Assembly: GCA_965263205.1 (NCBI GenBank)
Contig: CBDHHF010000014.1
Location: forward strand, 186,001-250,000
Direction: 5' to 3'
Origin: JBCCIM01 sp965263205
GTDB taxonomy: Bacteria; Bacteroidota; Rhodothermia; Rhodothermales; JAHQVL01
Length of the DNA stretch: 64,000 bases
Shown: positions 44,314 to 54,422 of the stretch, in pieces
How positions within the stretch are numbered: the stretch's first letter is position 1
Layout of the letters: the number at the start of each line of letters is the position of its first letter
Notes under the pieces: model-generated
Database searches by the model: none
Seen by the model: the letters and a program-made list of their open reading frames with translations, nothing else
Told to the model about the DNA's origin: nothing
Position numbers and translations under genes: made by a program

Positions 44314-46740
44314 CTATTGACAGCCTTCTGCTGCCGGCATGCACGTTACCAGGCCTACGATATATTGAAGGATAAGGGAGGCGTCAAAAGCGGTGATGGT
44401 GCCATCACCAGAAACATCAGCTGCAATGGTACCGGCTGGTTCCAATGTTTGATAATTGATGAGATGCTGCAAAATGGCGGCAGCGTCGTATGCTGATATG
44501 AGACCGTCGCCGCTGGTATCACCAAGTGCGTATACATCCGCTGATCGGATGGCGTACGTGACACTGGCTATAGCCGGCATGGCTACAGCGCTGTCTTCGT
44601 TTTCCAGCAAATCGACCATCGCATTCTGAATGCGCGATGATGCAGCACTAGCTTCCCAAACAGTCGAAGCCAGCTTCACACGCCGCGGGCGCTCAAATGT
44701 GAGTTTGACCGATTCATCAAACCGCGTTGTTCTAATTGCAGCTACATTTTCCTGCAAGGTTGAAACTGCCGGTACCCATTCCCCATCGACGAAAAAGTCG
44801 ACGCTGGCATCAGACACATCCTGGGTAACATCAGCGAGAAAAAGCGGGATCGTCTCCCATAGCTCGCTTACCTGATCGCTGCTATTCGACGTAACCGTTG
44901 ATGTTATCGTCAAACCAGATGATTCCAACTCAAAGGTACGCTCATATGCCACGTCACCGGTAATGGCATTGTCTGGCGCGCTGAGTCCGCTATCGTGCTG
45001 CCCGATGGCACCGGAGACCGTTATGCGGGCAGACTGATTACCGTCGATCGTTGTCTGCACTTCAGGCATGCGATGCCTGGCAGAACTGAACGGTTGACCG
45101 CTCGCGTTCATCCCGGAGATGGCGTGCACGGCCCACGTATCCCAACCCGTTGCACCAGTCCATTGGTCCGCATCATCGTTTTGTGTACCACGCGAGCGCC
45201 CCATAATTACGGAGCCTGTAGGTGCCGTCCAGAAAGCCGACAAACTTCCACCCGACAATCCTGGCACGCTGCCGGCCCACTGGGCTACCGTAGAGCCTGT
45301 ATGAATGATGGCGCCGTAGGTATCAAATCGCGCGATCACAAACGCATCACCAAACTGCTCAATAAAGTTCTCTTCGCGTAAAAATGGCACTTCGGTTTCT
45401 GGTGCGTTGCCGGCTTCCAGGGCTTGCATGGCGTCATAGAACCCAGGCTTGTACAATATTGCTGCCGCTGCCAATCCGCGTATCCAGTGCTCAGCACGCC
45501 AGACTCCAGGCGTATTGGTAGAAGGCTCCATCCAGGCCCAAATGTGCTCTGCTTCCGTATCCGTATTCCTTTTTAAGAATGACTGCTCAATTTGTGTACG
45601 CATTGTTGCCTCAGATGGAACGCCTTGCTCGTACCACTCGGGTAACACGCGTCCCGTCCAAACGAGATAATGTGACTCGCTGGATAACATGGCCATGGCA
45701 TGGTCGCGTTGATAGGCATACCATTGATCGTTGGCGCTGCCGTTTGACGTGCCAGTATTGAAATGCGAAGGGCTAAAAAAGTGACCTGTTGGCTCCGGTA
45801 ACGTCTGATATGCTTTGAGCTGGGCTGATTTTCCAACAAAGAGATCGATTTCCGGATCATCGTAAAGCAATGCTGCCCAGACCAGGAAATGATGCATAAT
45901 GCCTTCATAACTCAAATCAATCCCGTCGTTGCCATGCTCATGGTAGTGCCCATCACCAAACATAATTTCTTCAAGCACGAAAAGCGTGCGTTCACGCGCA
46001 CGAAACCGTAAGTCGTCTGAGTCGATCGCCTCAGCTGTATACCAGAGTGCAGCCAACTGGAAGGCTTCCATATCGGAGCCTCCAGAACCGTAAGGCTGAT
46101 AGGTCTCCAATCGTTCAAAAAACTTAAGCAGCCCAGTCTCATATGCTTGCTGCACGTCTGGTTCAAGCAGGTCTTTCATCACATAGTACACGTAGCCGTA
46201 TTTGGCAAGGTAGCCGCCTACGTAGTCACTACGGCGATTCACGACATTGGCCTCAAGCTCCTGATCGGTCATCATCATGTCAACCGCCGCAGCAACAAAA
46301 GCCCTTAGTTTAATGGCCTGGTTGTCGAAATACGGATTGCCGGGATAGTCCCAGGTAGTCCACCATGCTGTATTAATGGGATCCAGAAACCCACTATTGC
46401 GGCCGGCTCGCATATACACCTGCCCATTTTGCTCGATCGAAGAAAGCACAAAATGTGACGCATCGACGCGAATCCCCGTCATATCCAATGTTGCCTGCCG
46501 GCCAAAATCTTCCAACAGAATCCACGTCGCATGCAGCTGGTCCATGTTTGTAAAAAAGCTGTCTTCATAAACAACCGGCTCCAACGCGACCTCAAAATCA
46601 GCTTCCGTTAGCGTAGCGAGATAATTTCGCAAGGTAACTTGATAATCGTGATCCTGTGGGATTTGCGCGTGTACAGATTCAGTAGCCAACAAGAAGATGC
46701 ATATCCAAATGGTGGCTGCCAATACGCGACGAAAAGCCAT
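44314..46740 (-). CDS. Secreted polysaccharide-lyase-like protein with dockerin domain
   Basis: 808 residues. Signal peptide 1-25 (ESVHAQ). Residues about 40-400 look like an alpha/alpha toroid of the PL8/heparinase II type (YVGGYLAKYGYVYYV, DGIDLSYEGIMHHF, RDHAMAMLSS with Tyr and His typical of lyase sites). The beta-sandwich continues to about 700. Residues 735-800 form a type I dockerin with two Ca-binding repeats, GDTSGDGLISAYDAAAIL and ADVSGDGTITAFDASLIL. The dockerin predicts docking to a cohesin not seen here. The enzyme may trim or release the polysaccharide. Confidence 0.8.
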   Translation of the reverse strand: MAFRRVLAATIWICIFLLATESVHAQIPQDHDYQVTLRNYLATLTEADFEVALEPVVYEDSFFTNMDQLHATWILLEDFGRQATLDMTGIRVDASHFVLSSIEQNGQVYMRAGRNSGFLDPINTAWWTTWDYPGNPYFDNQAIKLRAFVAAAVDMMMTDQELEANVVNRRSDYVGGYLAKYGYVYYVMKDLLEPDVQQAYETGLLKFFERLETYQPYGSGGSDMEAFQLAALWYTAEAIDSDDLRFRARERTLFVLEEIMFGDGHYHEHGNDGIDLSYEGIMHHFLVWAALLYDDPEIDLFVGKSAQLKAYQTLPEPTGHFFSPSHFNTGTSNGSANDQWYAYQRDHAMAMLSSESHYLVWTGRVLPEWYEQGVPSEATMRTQIEQSFLKRNTDTEAEHIWAWMEPSTNTPGVWRAEHWIRGLAAAAILYKPGFYDAMQALEAGNAPETEVPFLREENFIEQFGDAFVIARFDTYGAIIHTGSTVAQWAGSVPGLSGGSLSAFWTAPTGSVIMGRSRGTQNDDADQWTGATGWDTWAVHAISGMNASGQPFSSARHRMPEVQTTIDGNQSARITVSGAIGQHDSGLSAPDNAITGDVAYERTFELESSGLTITSTVTSNSSDQVSELWETIPLFLADVTQDVSDASVDFFVDGEWVPAVSTLQENVAAIRTTRFDESVKLTFERPRRVKLASTVWEASAASSRIQNAMVDLLENEDSAVAMPAIASVTYAIRSADVYALGDTSGDGLISAYDAAAILQHLINYQTLEPAGTIAADVSGDGTITAFDASLILQYIVGLVTCMPAAEGCQ

Positions 46741-46878
46741 AAACTATCGGGAGGAAATGAAGAAAAGCAGGATTCCTGAATGGTAGAAAAGGCCGAACAA
46801 TTAACGCTGGGGGAATTTTATCAGGAAAGTGTATGCACTTGGTTTATCGGCGATAAGCGCCACAACTTAAATGTTGGG

Positions 46879-47898
46879 CTAGCCGGCATGCCATGGTTCG
46901 TCAAGGCTAAAGCAGCGCGTAGCATCGGCGTGTCGTAGCGCAATAAAGCGCGACATATTCGACGAGTAGGTGCCGGCGAAATACCTGGCACGCGCGCAAA
47001 CTTCGACATCTAGCAAGAGCTGGAGGACAGACGTATACGGGTCATCAAATTGCTCTTTTAACAATTCTGTGGAGTGCCCAACAGCTGTTGGCGCGCACGT
47101 GGTGTACACGCGAATATCCAGGCCGCGGTTGGCAATGTGTTGTTTGGCTTCTTCGATCGAGGCATACGAATCAGAACACACAAACAACGCTTTCATTTCG
47201 GGATACCGCACGACCAACCGATCAACATAATCCGAAGCCTCTATCCGCTCAGACTCGGATTGCCCCTTTTGTTCACCAACTTTGTCGCCCCGTCGAATGT
47301 GACATGCTGCATACGCTTCTGGCAACCCAAGCGATGCAACACGCGCATCGAGTTCTTGGCGGACAGTAGGCTGAAACTGATAGATGCGAGTGGTTATGCG
47401 TTTTTTATTTTCGAAAACCTGTCCTTTGCACAGACCACGCGCAGGTATATCAACCTGCTCATAAGGATAGGCCCGAATCCGATTCCAAAGCTTAAGGTCG
47501 CTTCTATAATGCAATTCAAACTGGCGCTGTGACCTGGCCGGCTCAGGGATTTCCCAAAAGCGCATGAAGTAATCTTCCCACCCTTTGGCTGCACGATACA
47601 GGAACGCGTCAGCGTTGATAACCAACCCCGTATCCGTATCCATACAATAGATCGCAGCATTAATCATGTTGTTGACTTCCGAGAAGAAACCACGCTGAGT
47701 AAGCCCATAAATAAGCAGCTTGCTATTTCTGTTAGCAAACAACTTACCCGCCGCCGGGGCATCGGATCGTGCAGGGCTCACCACGCGATAGAGATCATAC
47801 AGACCATAGCGATCAGGATACCTCCCCATCAGCTGATTTTTAACTTCGTTGGCCTGCCGGCGCGTAAACCGCCAGGTCCGCTTCAATAGCTTGGGCAT
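46879..47898 (-). CDS. GT23-like alpha-1,6-fucosyltransferase
   Basis: 339 residues from the ATG (a TTG two codons upstream is less likely). CHIRRGDKVGE, LFVCSDSYASIEEA and FAGTYSSNMSRFIALRH match the H-x-R-R-G-D-K and SSN-x-SR motifs of Fut8/NodZ-type fucosyltransferases. It lies 6 bp after the upstream GT4 gene, so they are co-transcribed. With the gene at 43220 it makes a second fucosyltransferase-like enzyme in the locus. Confidence 0.72.
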   Translation of the reverse strand: MPKLLKRTWRFTRRQANEVKNQLMGRYPDRYGLYDLYRVVSPARSDAPAAGKLFANRNSKLLIYGLTQRGFFSEVNNMINAAIYCMDTDTGLVINADAFLYRAAKGWEDYFMRFWEIPEPARSQRQFELHYRSDLKLWNRIRAYPYEQVDIPARGLCKGQVFENKKRITTRIYQFQPTVRQELDARVASLGLPEAYAACHIRRGDKVGEQKGQSESERIEASDYVDRLVVRYPEMKALFVCSDSYASIEEAKQHIANRGLDIRVYTTCAPTAVGHSTELLKEQFDDPYTSVLQLLLDVEVCARARYFAGTYSSNMSRFIALRHADATRCFSLDEPWHAG

Positions 47899-47904
47899 AA
47901 ACAA

Positions 47905-49173
47905 CTACTGCGCAAAAGTAAGCGCATCCTGGTTGATTTCTTCGAGCATGCGATGCCACGCATGGCAGCCTGTATTCTGGGTATAGTGTTCGGTAAAGGC
48001 GCGCCGGCCATTCAGGCCTAGCTGCCAGCACCGGTCCTGCCGCTCTTCGAGGAAAAGCAGGGTTTTTGCGATGACATCTGGGGTCTTCTCCACGTGCCGC
48101 ACCGGATCGATAACAACGCCGGCGTCTTCCTGGAGAATGATTTCACCCGAATCGGAAGCCTCGGGGCCAATCATCAACACAGGCTTACCTGATGCCATGA
48201 TGCCGTATAACTTGCTTGGCACCGCAACGCCGACCATTTCGCTCTTCAGCGTCAATAAATGAACGTCTGCCAATGCCAGAGAAAAGCGTAGTTGCTCACG
48301 CGGGAAATAATCCAGATAGGCGTAATTGCGGATGTGTTTTCTTGCGGCAAACGACTCGATATGCGCACGCTGCGGTCCACTGCCAACAAAAAGGAAAAAG
48401 AAACGGGGATGGTCTTTTAACTGCTCCATCGTGAGTAACAACTCGTCGAATTGATGCGCCAGGCCGGCATTGCCTGAATACATCACGACAAATTTGTCTT
48501 CCAGATGCAGGGCTTTAACAAGCGGATTTTCCTCTTTCGAAATAGGGATAAACTCTTCAACTTTATCCCAAAGGGGAATGGTGAACAGCCGCTCATCTGC
48601 CACGCCTTTTCTAAGCAGGCGTTGCTTCATGTACGCACCCAGATCAACCACAAACGCTGCATTTTTATAACCGAAGTCGTTGAGACGATGCAAAAGCATC
48701 GCAGGAATACCGGATGGTCGAAGCATCCCCAGGACTTCTTCTGCGTCGGGATGTAAATCCATCGACCAGATCCCATACGCCTGGCCTTTCATCTTATACA
48801 TCACCCCTCCTAAAACGGATAGCAGCGGCGGCGTTGTGAGGTAGATGATGTAATCGTACCGACGTGCAAACAAGATGAAGAAAAAAACACGTACGTAGAA
48901 CGAAGCGTAATCCAGTAACCTCACCAGGGTTGATGCACGCCCGCGACTCATGGTTCTGGTACGATGAATCCTTACCCCGTTCCGTACTTCTTCGCGTGGC
49001 GCATTGAGCATGCCTGTACCGTAGCGCCCCTGGCTACAAATCACGTTGACGTGATGGCCCGATGCGGCCAGGTACTCGGCAAGGTCCGTTAATTTTTGTC
49101 CGGTTGCAGCGACGTCGGGGTAATAATGCTGGTTGACAAACAGGATAGACTTGTGTGGTGCATACATGGGCAT
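47905..49173 (-). CDS. WbuB-like GT4 glycosyltransferase
   Basis: 422 residues from the ATG at 49173, chosen because ILFVNQHYYPDVAATGQKL then opens the first Rossmann fold. A TTG at 49254 is unlikely. GT-B fold: the donor site KLYGIMASGKPVLMIGPEASDSGEIILQE (given in part: KLYGIMASGKPVL) with the GT4 Glu region, preceded by VVMYSGNAGLAHQF. It transfers a sugar to the lipid-linked repeat in the cytosol. Confidence 0.87.
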   Translation of the reverse strand: MPMYAPHKSILFVNQHYYPDVAATGQKLTDLAEYLAASGHHVNVICSQGRYGTGMLNAPREEVRNGVRIHRTRTMSRGRASTLVRLLDYASFYVRVFFFILFARRYDYIIYLTTPPLLSVLGGVMYKMKGQAYGIWSMDLHPDAEEVLGMLRPSGIPAMLLHRLNDFGYKNAAFVVDLGAYMKQRLLRKGVADERLFTIPLWDKVEEFIPISKEENPLVKALHLEDKFVVMYSGNAGLAHQFDELLLTMEQLKDHPRFFFLFVGSGPQRAHIESFAARKHIRNYAYLDYFPREQLRFSLALADVHLLTLKSEMVGVAVPSKLYGIMASGKPVLMIGPEASDSGEIILQEDAGVVIDPVRHVEKTPDVIAKTLLFLEERQDRCWQLGLNGRRAFTEHYTQNTGCHAWHRMLEEINQDALTFAQ

Positions 49174-49349
49174 TAATGCGTCTGGCTTAAACGAATCTCC
49201 ACGGGGGCTAGGGCGTGTAAATGGATCTTTATTTTTGTTTTCCACAAGACGCAAAATCGCAGGCCTAATGGTTTTAAGTCGAGATTTTGCAACGCTGTGG
49301 AGGGCAAAAAGAAGGATTCAGAACGCGACAGTATCAGCTTGTCAGAGTA

Positions 49350-49967
49350 CTAGAGCTCGCGGATGATACGGGCGGGATTGCCACCAACCATCGTTCGGGG
49401 AGGGACATCCCGGCTTACAACACTGCCGGCGCCAACCACGGCACCTTCGCCAATCTCGACACCTTTCAAAATCAGGCAGTTCATCCCGATAAATACATCA
49501 TCATGAATGACAACAGGCCGGCTTTTGCCATTGGCCATGTCTTTTTTGCGACCCTCCGGCGTGAGCGGATGAAAGTCGGTGTCAACAATTGTCGTGTTGG
49601 CGCCAATTTGCACGCGGTCGCCAATTTCAATCCGGTCGGCAGCCACAATGGTTGTCCCGGTAAACCCGCACTCTTTACCAACCCGAATAACGGCCAGCTT
49701 TGAGCGCGTTGAGAAGACAACTGGATGAATGGGCACAAGCGGGTTCGACTCGAGCCAGGAACGCAACACTACCCCATCGCCCAACTCAATCAGGCTTTTG
49801 CGGTGACGCTGGATGATTGGCTTGCCGAGTACACGCCAGTTTTTGCCCCAGTCGATGCCATGCATGGCAAAGAACACCCTCAGATAAGGAATGGCGACTG
49901 CGCGGCGTACTTCATTCTGTACCCGCCAGGGCATATCGATAATTTTCTGGGCCAGTAGATAGTTCAT
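49350..49967 (-). CDS. Hexapeptide-repeat acyltransferase
   Basis: 205 residues. A left-handed beta-helix built from I-G-x4 hexapeptides (RIEIGDRVQIGANTTI, VEIGEGAVVGAGSVV) ending in VGGNPARIIREL. This is the WcaF/maltose-acetyltransferase type that usually O-acetylates sugars with acetyl-CoA. It probably decorates the polysaccharide. Confidence 0.88.
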   Translation of the reverse strand: MNYLLAQKIIDMPWRVQNEVRRAVAIPYLRVFFAMHGIDWGKNWRVLGKPIIQRHRKSLIELGDGVVLRSWLESNPLVPIHPVVFSTRSKLAVIRVGKECGFTGTTIVAADRIEIGDRVQIGANTTIVDTDFHPLTPEGRKKDMANGKSRPVVIHDDVFIGMNCLILKGVEIGEGAVVGAGSVVSRDVPPRTMVGGNPARIIREL

Positions 49968-50009
49968 GTTGGGGATGCGTACTGCATTAAAGAATTGATT
50001 AACGATCTG

Positions 50010-51167
50010 CTAATGAAGAACGGGCTGCTGCAGCGACTGGTACATCGAGACCAGTTGTTTGCCTACCTGCTGCAGGGAAAAATCCTGCCTTATTGCAACA
50101 GGGCCGTACTGCCGGCAATGATCTTGAAAAGCCTGACTGCGTAAAATCTCCAGCATAGAAAACGCAAGCGTATCCGGAGTTGGGGAAATGACGTGTCCCA
50201 GGTCGTTTTGCGTCACAAAATTTGCCAGTTGCACTTCTTTGGAAATGACAACGGGCAGGCCGGCAGCAATCGCCTCCATCACGGCTACTCCAAAATTCTC
50301 CTGGAAAGAAGGGAGCACAAAAAGCGAAGCTTTTGCCAACAACGCGGCCTTTTTTTCCCCTTTTACAAAACCGGGAAATTGAATTTGACCAACACCCAGC
50401 GTGCGGGCCCGTGTCTTTAAGGCTTCAACGTATGCTTCCTCCCCGCTACCCGCAATGATCAGCTCAGCCTCTGGCATACCGGCCAATACGTGTGGCCAGG
50501 CGTCGATAAGGCATTCGATGTTCTTTTTGGGATGGATGCGAGACAGGAACAGTACCGTCGGCTTTTCAGCGCGTGCAACCTGGGTTGTGGAAGCCGGAAA
50601 CTCTGCCAACGGCGGCGGCACGATATGACTTCGGCCCGAAAAATCGATCCCGTGGCGCGCGGCTTCATCACATTCGGCGTGCGTTGTAAAGTGGATAGCC
50701 GGCGCTTCTTGCAAACTCGGGCCATCCAACCTCCGAAAATATTGCTGCTTCATCCATGCCCGGCGGTGCGTAAATGTATACCGGGAGAGCGTCCCAAAAG
50801 GGCGCAACACAACCGGCCACCTGCGCTTCACGCACAACCTCAGGGCCAATGAACTAATTGGATTAAACAAACCGTGCACGTGAATAGCATCGTATCGCTC
50901 TCCATTGCGCCCAAGCCAGCGGTGAAGCGCCGGCGAAAATACCATGGCACCTTTGCCTGCACTTGGAAAAAATGTATACGATGCACGGGATGCTTGCGCC
51001 TCCAACCAGGCTTTATCAGCACTGCTCACGGAAGGAGCAGCAACCGACACCGCGACACCACACGTCTGAGCAGCACGGGCATATCCCACCCACGATTGGG
51101 TTGGCCCACCAAATGCCCGCGACAGGGAAGGCATTACATGCAGGACGCTAAGTTTTTCATCACACAT
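50010..51167 (-). CDS. GT4 glycosyltransferase
   Basis: 385 residues. The ATG at 51167 is chosen because GAGGTGG lies five bases upstream; an in-frame GTG at 51179 overlaps the asnB-like stop. Typical GT-B: HVHGLFNPIS, PTVLFLSRIHPKKN, then SFQENFGVAVMEAIAAGLPVVISKE with the E-x7-E motif. It adds one sugar of the repeat unit. Confidence 0.9.
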   Translation of the reverse strand: MCDEKLSVLHVMPSLSRAFGGPTQSWVGYARAAQTCGVAVSVAAPSVSSADKAWLEAQASRASYTFFPSAGKGAMVFSPALHRWLGRNGERYDAIHVHGLFNPISSLALRLCVKRRWPVVLRPFGTLSRYTFTHRRAWMKQQYFRRLDGPSLQEAPAIHFTTHAECDEAARHGIDFSGRSHIVPPPLAEFPASTTQVARAEKPTVLFLSRIHPKKNIECLIDAWPHVLAGMPEAELIIAGSGEEAYVEALKTRARTLGVGQIQFPGFVKGEKKAALLAKASLFVLPSFQENFGVAVMEAIAAGLPVVISKEVQLANFVTQNDLGHVISPTPDTLAFSMLEILRSQAFQDHCRQYGPVAIRQDFSLQQVGKQLVSMYQSLQQPVLH

Positions 51168-51175
51168 CTTCCACC

Positions 51176-53053
51176 TCACTCTTTTATGTGCTCTTTACAC
51201 CAGGCACCCAAAGCAATGAGCAGCCACAGTCGGCTCCATGAAACCGTCTTCCCGCCCTGCATAAAGGTCTGCCAATATCCCTGAATTGTGCCACCATTAA
51301 ACACGGTAAGGTCAGCCAAGACACTCAGATTATCTTCGCACAACTGGCGCAAAGGCCCCCGCATCCATTCATCAAAAGGCAAAATGAATCCTTGTTTGGG
51401 GCGATGTATCACCTCTTCCGGCAGCAAATCGCCAACCGCTTCAACCAGGAGGCGCTTGGGTGTATTGCCGGGCGCTTTGATTGTATCCGATACGCCCATC
51501 ACGTACGAAACAAGCTCATGATCTAGAAAAGGAACGCGTACTTCGAGTGCATTGGCCATGCTCATCTGATCCGTATCGCGCAATAACACATCATGCATGT
51601 ATGTCCGAGCCTCAGCAAACGAAATCCGCGAAAGAAGCGGCATGTCTGCGTGGTGATCCAGCGACGTGGAGAGTAGCGCTGTATAGGGATCCTCATACCC
51701 TTGTTGCTGGCGTAATAACGAAGCAACCTGCTCCTCTGAAAAACACTCGCGCCCCAGTGGATACACCTCTGCAAGTGACCCGTTTGATACCATGAGGCGT
51801 TTGAGTTTTTGCGTTGCAATGGACGGGCGCATTGCATACAACATGCGCGCAAACTGTGCCCTGAAAAGTTGCGGAAACCACTGCCAAAGGAATAATGCAC
51901 GCTGCTGCATGACGATGCGATTAAACAGACTGTAGCCGGCAAATAGCTCATCACCGCCCAATCCGGATAATGCCACCGTAAGGCCGGCTTCTTTTACGGC
52001 CTTAGACACAACATAGGTGTTGATCCCATCCCCCGAAGGCTGATCCTGCGTCGCCAGAGCATCGGGAATTTGCTCCAGGAGTTGCTCATAGCTCAGCTTA
52101 ACTTCGGTATGTTGTGTGTTAAAGCGTTTCGCTACCAGCCTGGCATAATGCCCATCCTCAAATGCAGGATTATCAAATGCCACCGAAAACGTGTGGACAC
52201 GATCCTGTTGCATGCGGCTCATCAATCCCACGACAATGGAAGAGTCGATGCCCCCGGACAAAAATGCGCCAAGCGGTACGTCGCTAACAAGCCGACGCTC
52301 AATGGCCCGGGAAAGCCTTTGATAGATTTCTTTCTTTGCAGCACTTTCGCCATGATAACGCGCGCCGGTACTCGCATCATCGAGCAAGTGCCAAAATCTT
52401 TTGATCCGAATCGCTTCGGGCGTCACGATCATGCTGTGCCCCGGCAATAACATCTTGATACCCTCAATCAGGGTATCAGGCGCCGGCACAGATTGATAGG
52501 TAAGATAAAACGGAAGAATGTCCTGGTTCAATTTGCGATCAACAAGCCGGCTCGCCAACAGCGTGCGCACTTCCGAAGCAAACAGCAGCGCCCCTTCTCG
52601 TGTTCGCGCATAGTACAGCGGCTTGATGCCCATCCGGTCGCGCGCCAAAAACACTTTTCGATTTTTGGAATCGTATATGGCAAACGCGAACATGCCATTT
52701 AGATGGTTTACACACGCATCCCCCCAGGCCAGATAAGCCTGCAGGATCACCTCAGTGTCCGTTTTTGAGCGAAACGAATAGCCGGCATCGCGCAACTGAT
52801 CGCGTAACTCAGCATAATTATACACTTCGCCATTGAACACGATGGCATACCGACCATCGACGGTCCACATGGGTTGCCGGCCTTCGGATGTTAGATCCAA
52901 AATGCTCAAGCGCCGGTGTCCTAAAGCAACCCAGCCATCAGAAAATTCGCCTTTGTCGTTGGGTCCACGGTGCTGCATGGCCCCAACCATGCGATGAATG
53001 CCCACCTGCATTTTGGAAGGCCGCGCACCTATAATTCCTGCTATTCCACACAT
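51176..53053 (-). CDS. Glutamine-hydrolysing asparagine synthase family protein
   Basis: 625 residues. Complete glutaminase domain starting MCGIAG (Cys2 intact, with RHRGPND-type site QHRGPNDKG) and synthetase domain with SGGIDSSIV. Within polysaccharide loci such AsnB-like enzymes may amidate sugar acids rather than make asparagine; that is inference. It overlaps the Wzy-like gene upstream by 13 bp. The intact Cys2 separates it from the lasso cyclase at 39045-40958. Confidence 0.92.
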   Translation of the reverse strand: MCGIAGIIGARPSKMQVGIHRMVGAMQHRGPNDKGEFSDGWVALGHRRLSILDLTSEGRQPMWTVDGRYAIVFNGEVYNYAELRDQLRDAGYSFRSKTDTEVILQAYLAWGDACVNHLNGMFAFAIYDSKNRKVFLARDRMGIKPLYYARTREGALLFASEVRTLLASRLVDRKLNQDILPFYLTYQSVPAPDTLIEGIKMLLPGHSMIVTPEAIRIKRFWHLLDDASTGARYHGESAAKKEIYQRLSRAIERRLVSDVPLGAFLSGGIDSSIVVGLMSRMQQDRVHTFSVAFDNPAFEDGHYARLVAKRFNTQHTEVKLSYEQLLEQIPDALATQDQPSGDGINTYVVSKAVKEAGLTVALSGLGGDELFAGYSLFNRIVMQQRALFLWQWFPQLFRAQFARMLYAMRPSIATQKLKRLMVSNGSLAEVYPLGRECFSEEQVASLLRQQQGYEDPYTALLSTSLDHHADMPLLSRISFAEARTYMHDVLLRDTDQMSMANALEVRVPFLDHELVSYVMGVSDTIKAPGNTPKRLLVEAVGDLLPEEVIHRPKQGFILPFDEWMRGPLRQLCEDNLSVLADLTVFNGGTIQGYWQTFMQGGKTVSWSRLWLLIALGAWCKEHIKE

Positions 53054-54411
53054 GGTATCACACTGTTATAACTCAATCCTATGAGTAGCCAGTAGTAAAG
53101 CCCTGCTCCCCCAAAAGAGAAGAATACCATCTCGCCGGTATTTGCCAATAAACAGGCAAGCAAAATGGCCAAGTAAGGGCCGGATGCCTTTTGCAAAGCC
53201 GGCCAAAGAAGGGTGAACAGAAGCACGATGAGAAGTGAGGCCCCAATGAGACCTGTTTCTTCGAGAACTGCGGAGGGCAAAAATCCTTTTTCAACTGGAA
53301 ATCCAGTTGGAATACCCAGGAATCCTGTTGACAAGGATACCCAGTCATCTACATTTGATGGCACACCAAAACCGATACCTGTCAGTGGTTGCGCCTGAAA
53401 ATTGGTCATTTGCCGTTGCACCATGGCAGTGCGTACCTGAAACGACAACGACTCAGCAGTTTCGGATTGTTTGAGTAAAAACTGCTGCAGCTTTTCGTCA
53501 ATTACGGATCCCTGGGCAACAAGTATTACTGCCATCACCACGCCGCCCAGCAATTTCACGGGTACCGACACACGCGCTGCTCTTGTCCGTCGCCTTACAG
53601 GCCGGCGCATCCAGCGTACAACACTTGCTCCCGCTACACTCAACATGTACATCAGGAGGGCTGTACGGGACTGGGACGCATAGATGGCAAACAACCCGGC
53701 AAACAATGCCAGCACGTGTACCATCGACCGTTGCTCAGATCGAACCAGCCACAAAGTCAGGGCTGCAGCAAATGGCGCCATAATGGGCCCCATGGTTTGC
53801 GGATGGTTCAGAATGCCTTGAAATCCGCGCCCATTTGTAAAAAAGCCAGCCGGCAGAACGTAGTACGGCAGACTCACCGCAAGGATGAGCACAAAGAATG
53901 AAAAGAACCAGGAAAACCAGTACGGCTGCGCGTTACGCGTTCTGTAAAAGCAGGTGATAATGGTAACGGCTCCAATGAAAAAAGCTACAGCCTTGAATAT
54001 CGAAATAGCCGGCAATCGACTCGAAACAGCCGATAAAATCACAATGACAACTGCGTAAAGCAGCAGCAGCATATTCACGTTAAACGGCCATTTTTTGTTG
54101 ATCAAAATGGTGTCGAGCGTGATTCTGCCGAAGGCACTAAACAACACAAGCCAACGCAGCGATGCCCCCTGCCCCCAGAAATAGAAAATGCCCGGGTTCA
54201 AGTTGAGCAGCAAAAACATGATCGTGAGTGCCTGGAGGCTTTCCTTTGCGCCACGCCACGCATAAACTGCAAGCCCCAACATAACCAGCGAAATCAGCGC
54301 AGGTACCACTTTTAGTACAGCAAGAATGCTGGCAATAAGCAGACAAGGCTTCAGTAACACCTCGGGACGTACCCCTACGTGCGGCGGTATCGTTGCTTCA
54401 ACCTGATTCAT
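53041..54411 (-). CDS. O-antigen ligase/Wzy-like membrane protein
   Basis: 456 residues from the ATG at 54411 (an upstream extension would start inside the previous gene). About eleven membrane helices and a large periplasmic loop. GRGFQGILNHPQTMG and YASQSRTALLMYML are typical of the Wzy_C/O-antigen-ligase family. It polymerises or ligates repeat units outside the membrane. Its end overlaps the AsnB-like start by 13 bp. Confidence 0.85.
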   Translation of the reverse strand: MNQVEATIPPHVGVRPEVLLKPCLLIASILAVLKVVPALISLVMLGLAVYAWRGAKESLQALTIMFLLLNLNPGIFYFWGQGASLRWLVLFSAFGRITLDTILINKKWPFNVNMLLLLYAVVIVILSAVSSRLPAISIFKAVAFFIGAVTIITCFYRTRNAQPYWFSWFFSFFVLILAVSLPYYVLPAGFFTNGRGFQGILNHPQTMGPIMAPFAAALTLWLVRSEQRSMVHVLALFAGLFAIYASQSRTALLMYMLSVAGASVVRWMRRPVRRRTRAARVSVPVKLLGGVVMAVILVAQGSVIDEKLQQFLLKQSETAESLSFQVRTAMVQRQMTNFQAQPLTGIGFGVPSNVDDWVSLSTGFLGIPTGFPVEKGFLPSAVLEETGLIGASLLIVLLFTLLWPALQKASGPYLAILLACLLANTGEMVFFSFGGAGLYYWLLIGLSYNSVIPCVE

Positions 54412-54422
54412 ACAGACACGTG

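Noticed and set aside
51176..53053. AsnB-like gene as a second lasso cyclase
   Set aside because: Its N-terminal Cys2 is intact and no B1, B2 or precursor lies beside it; it fits the polysaccharide locus.
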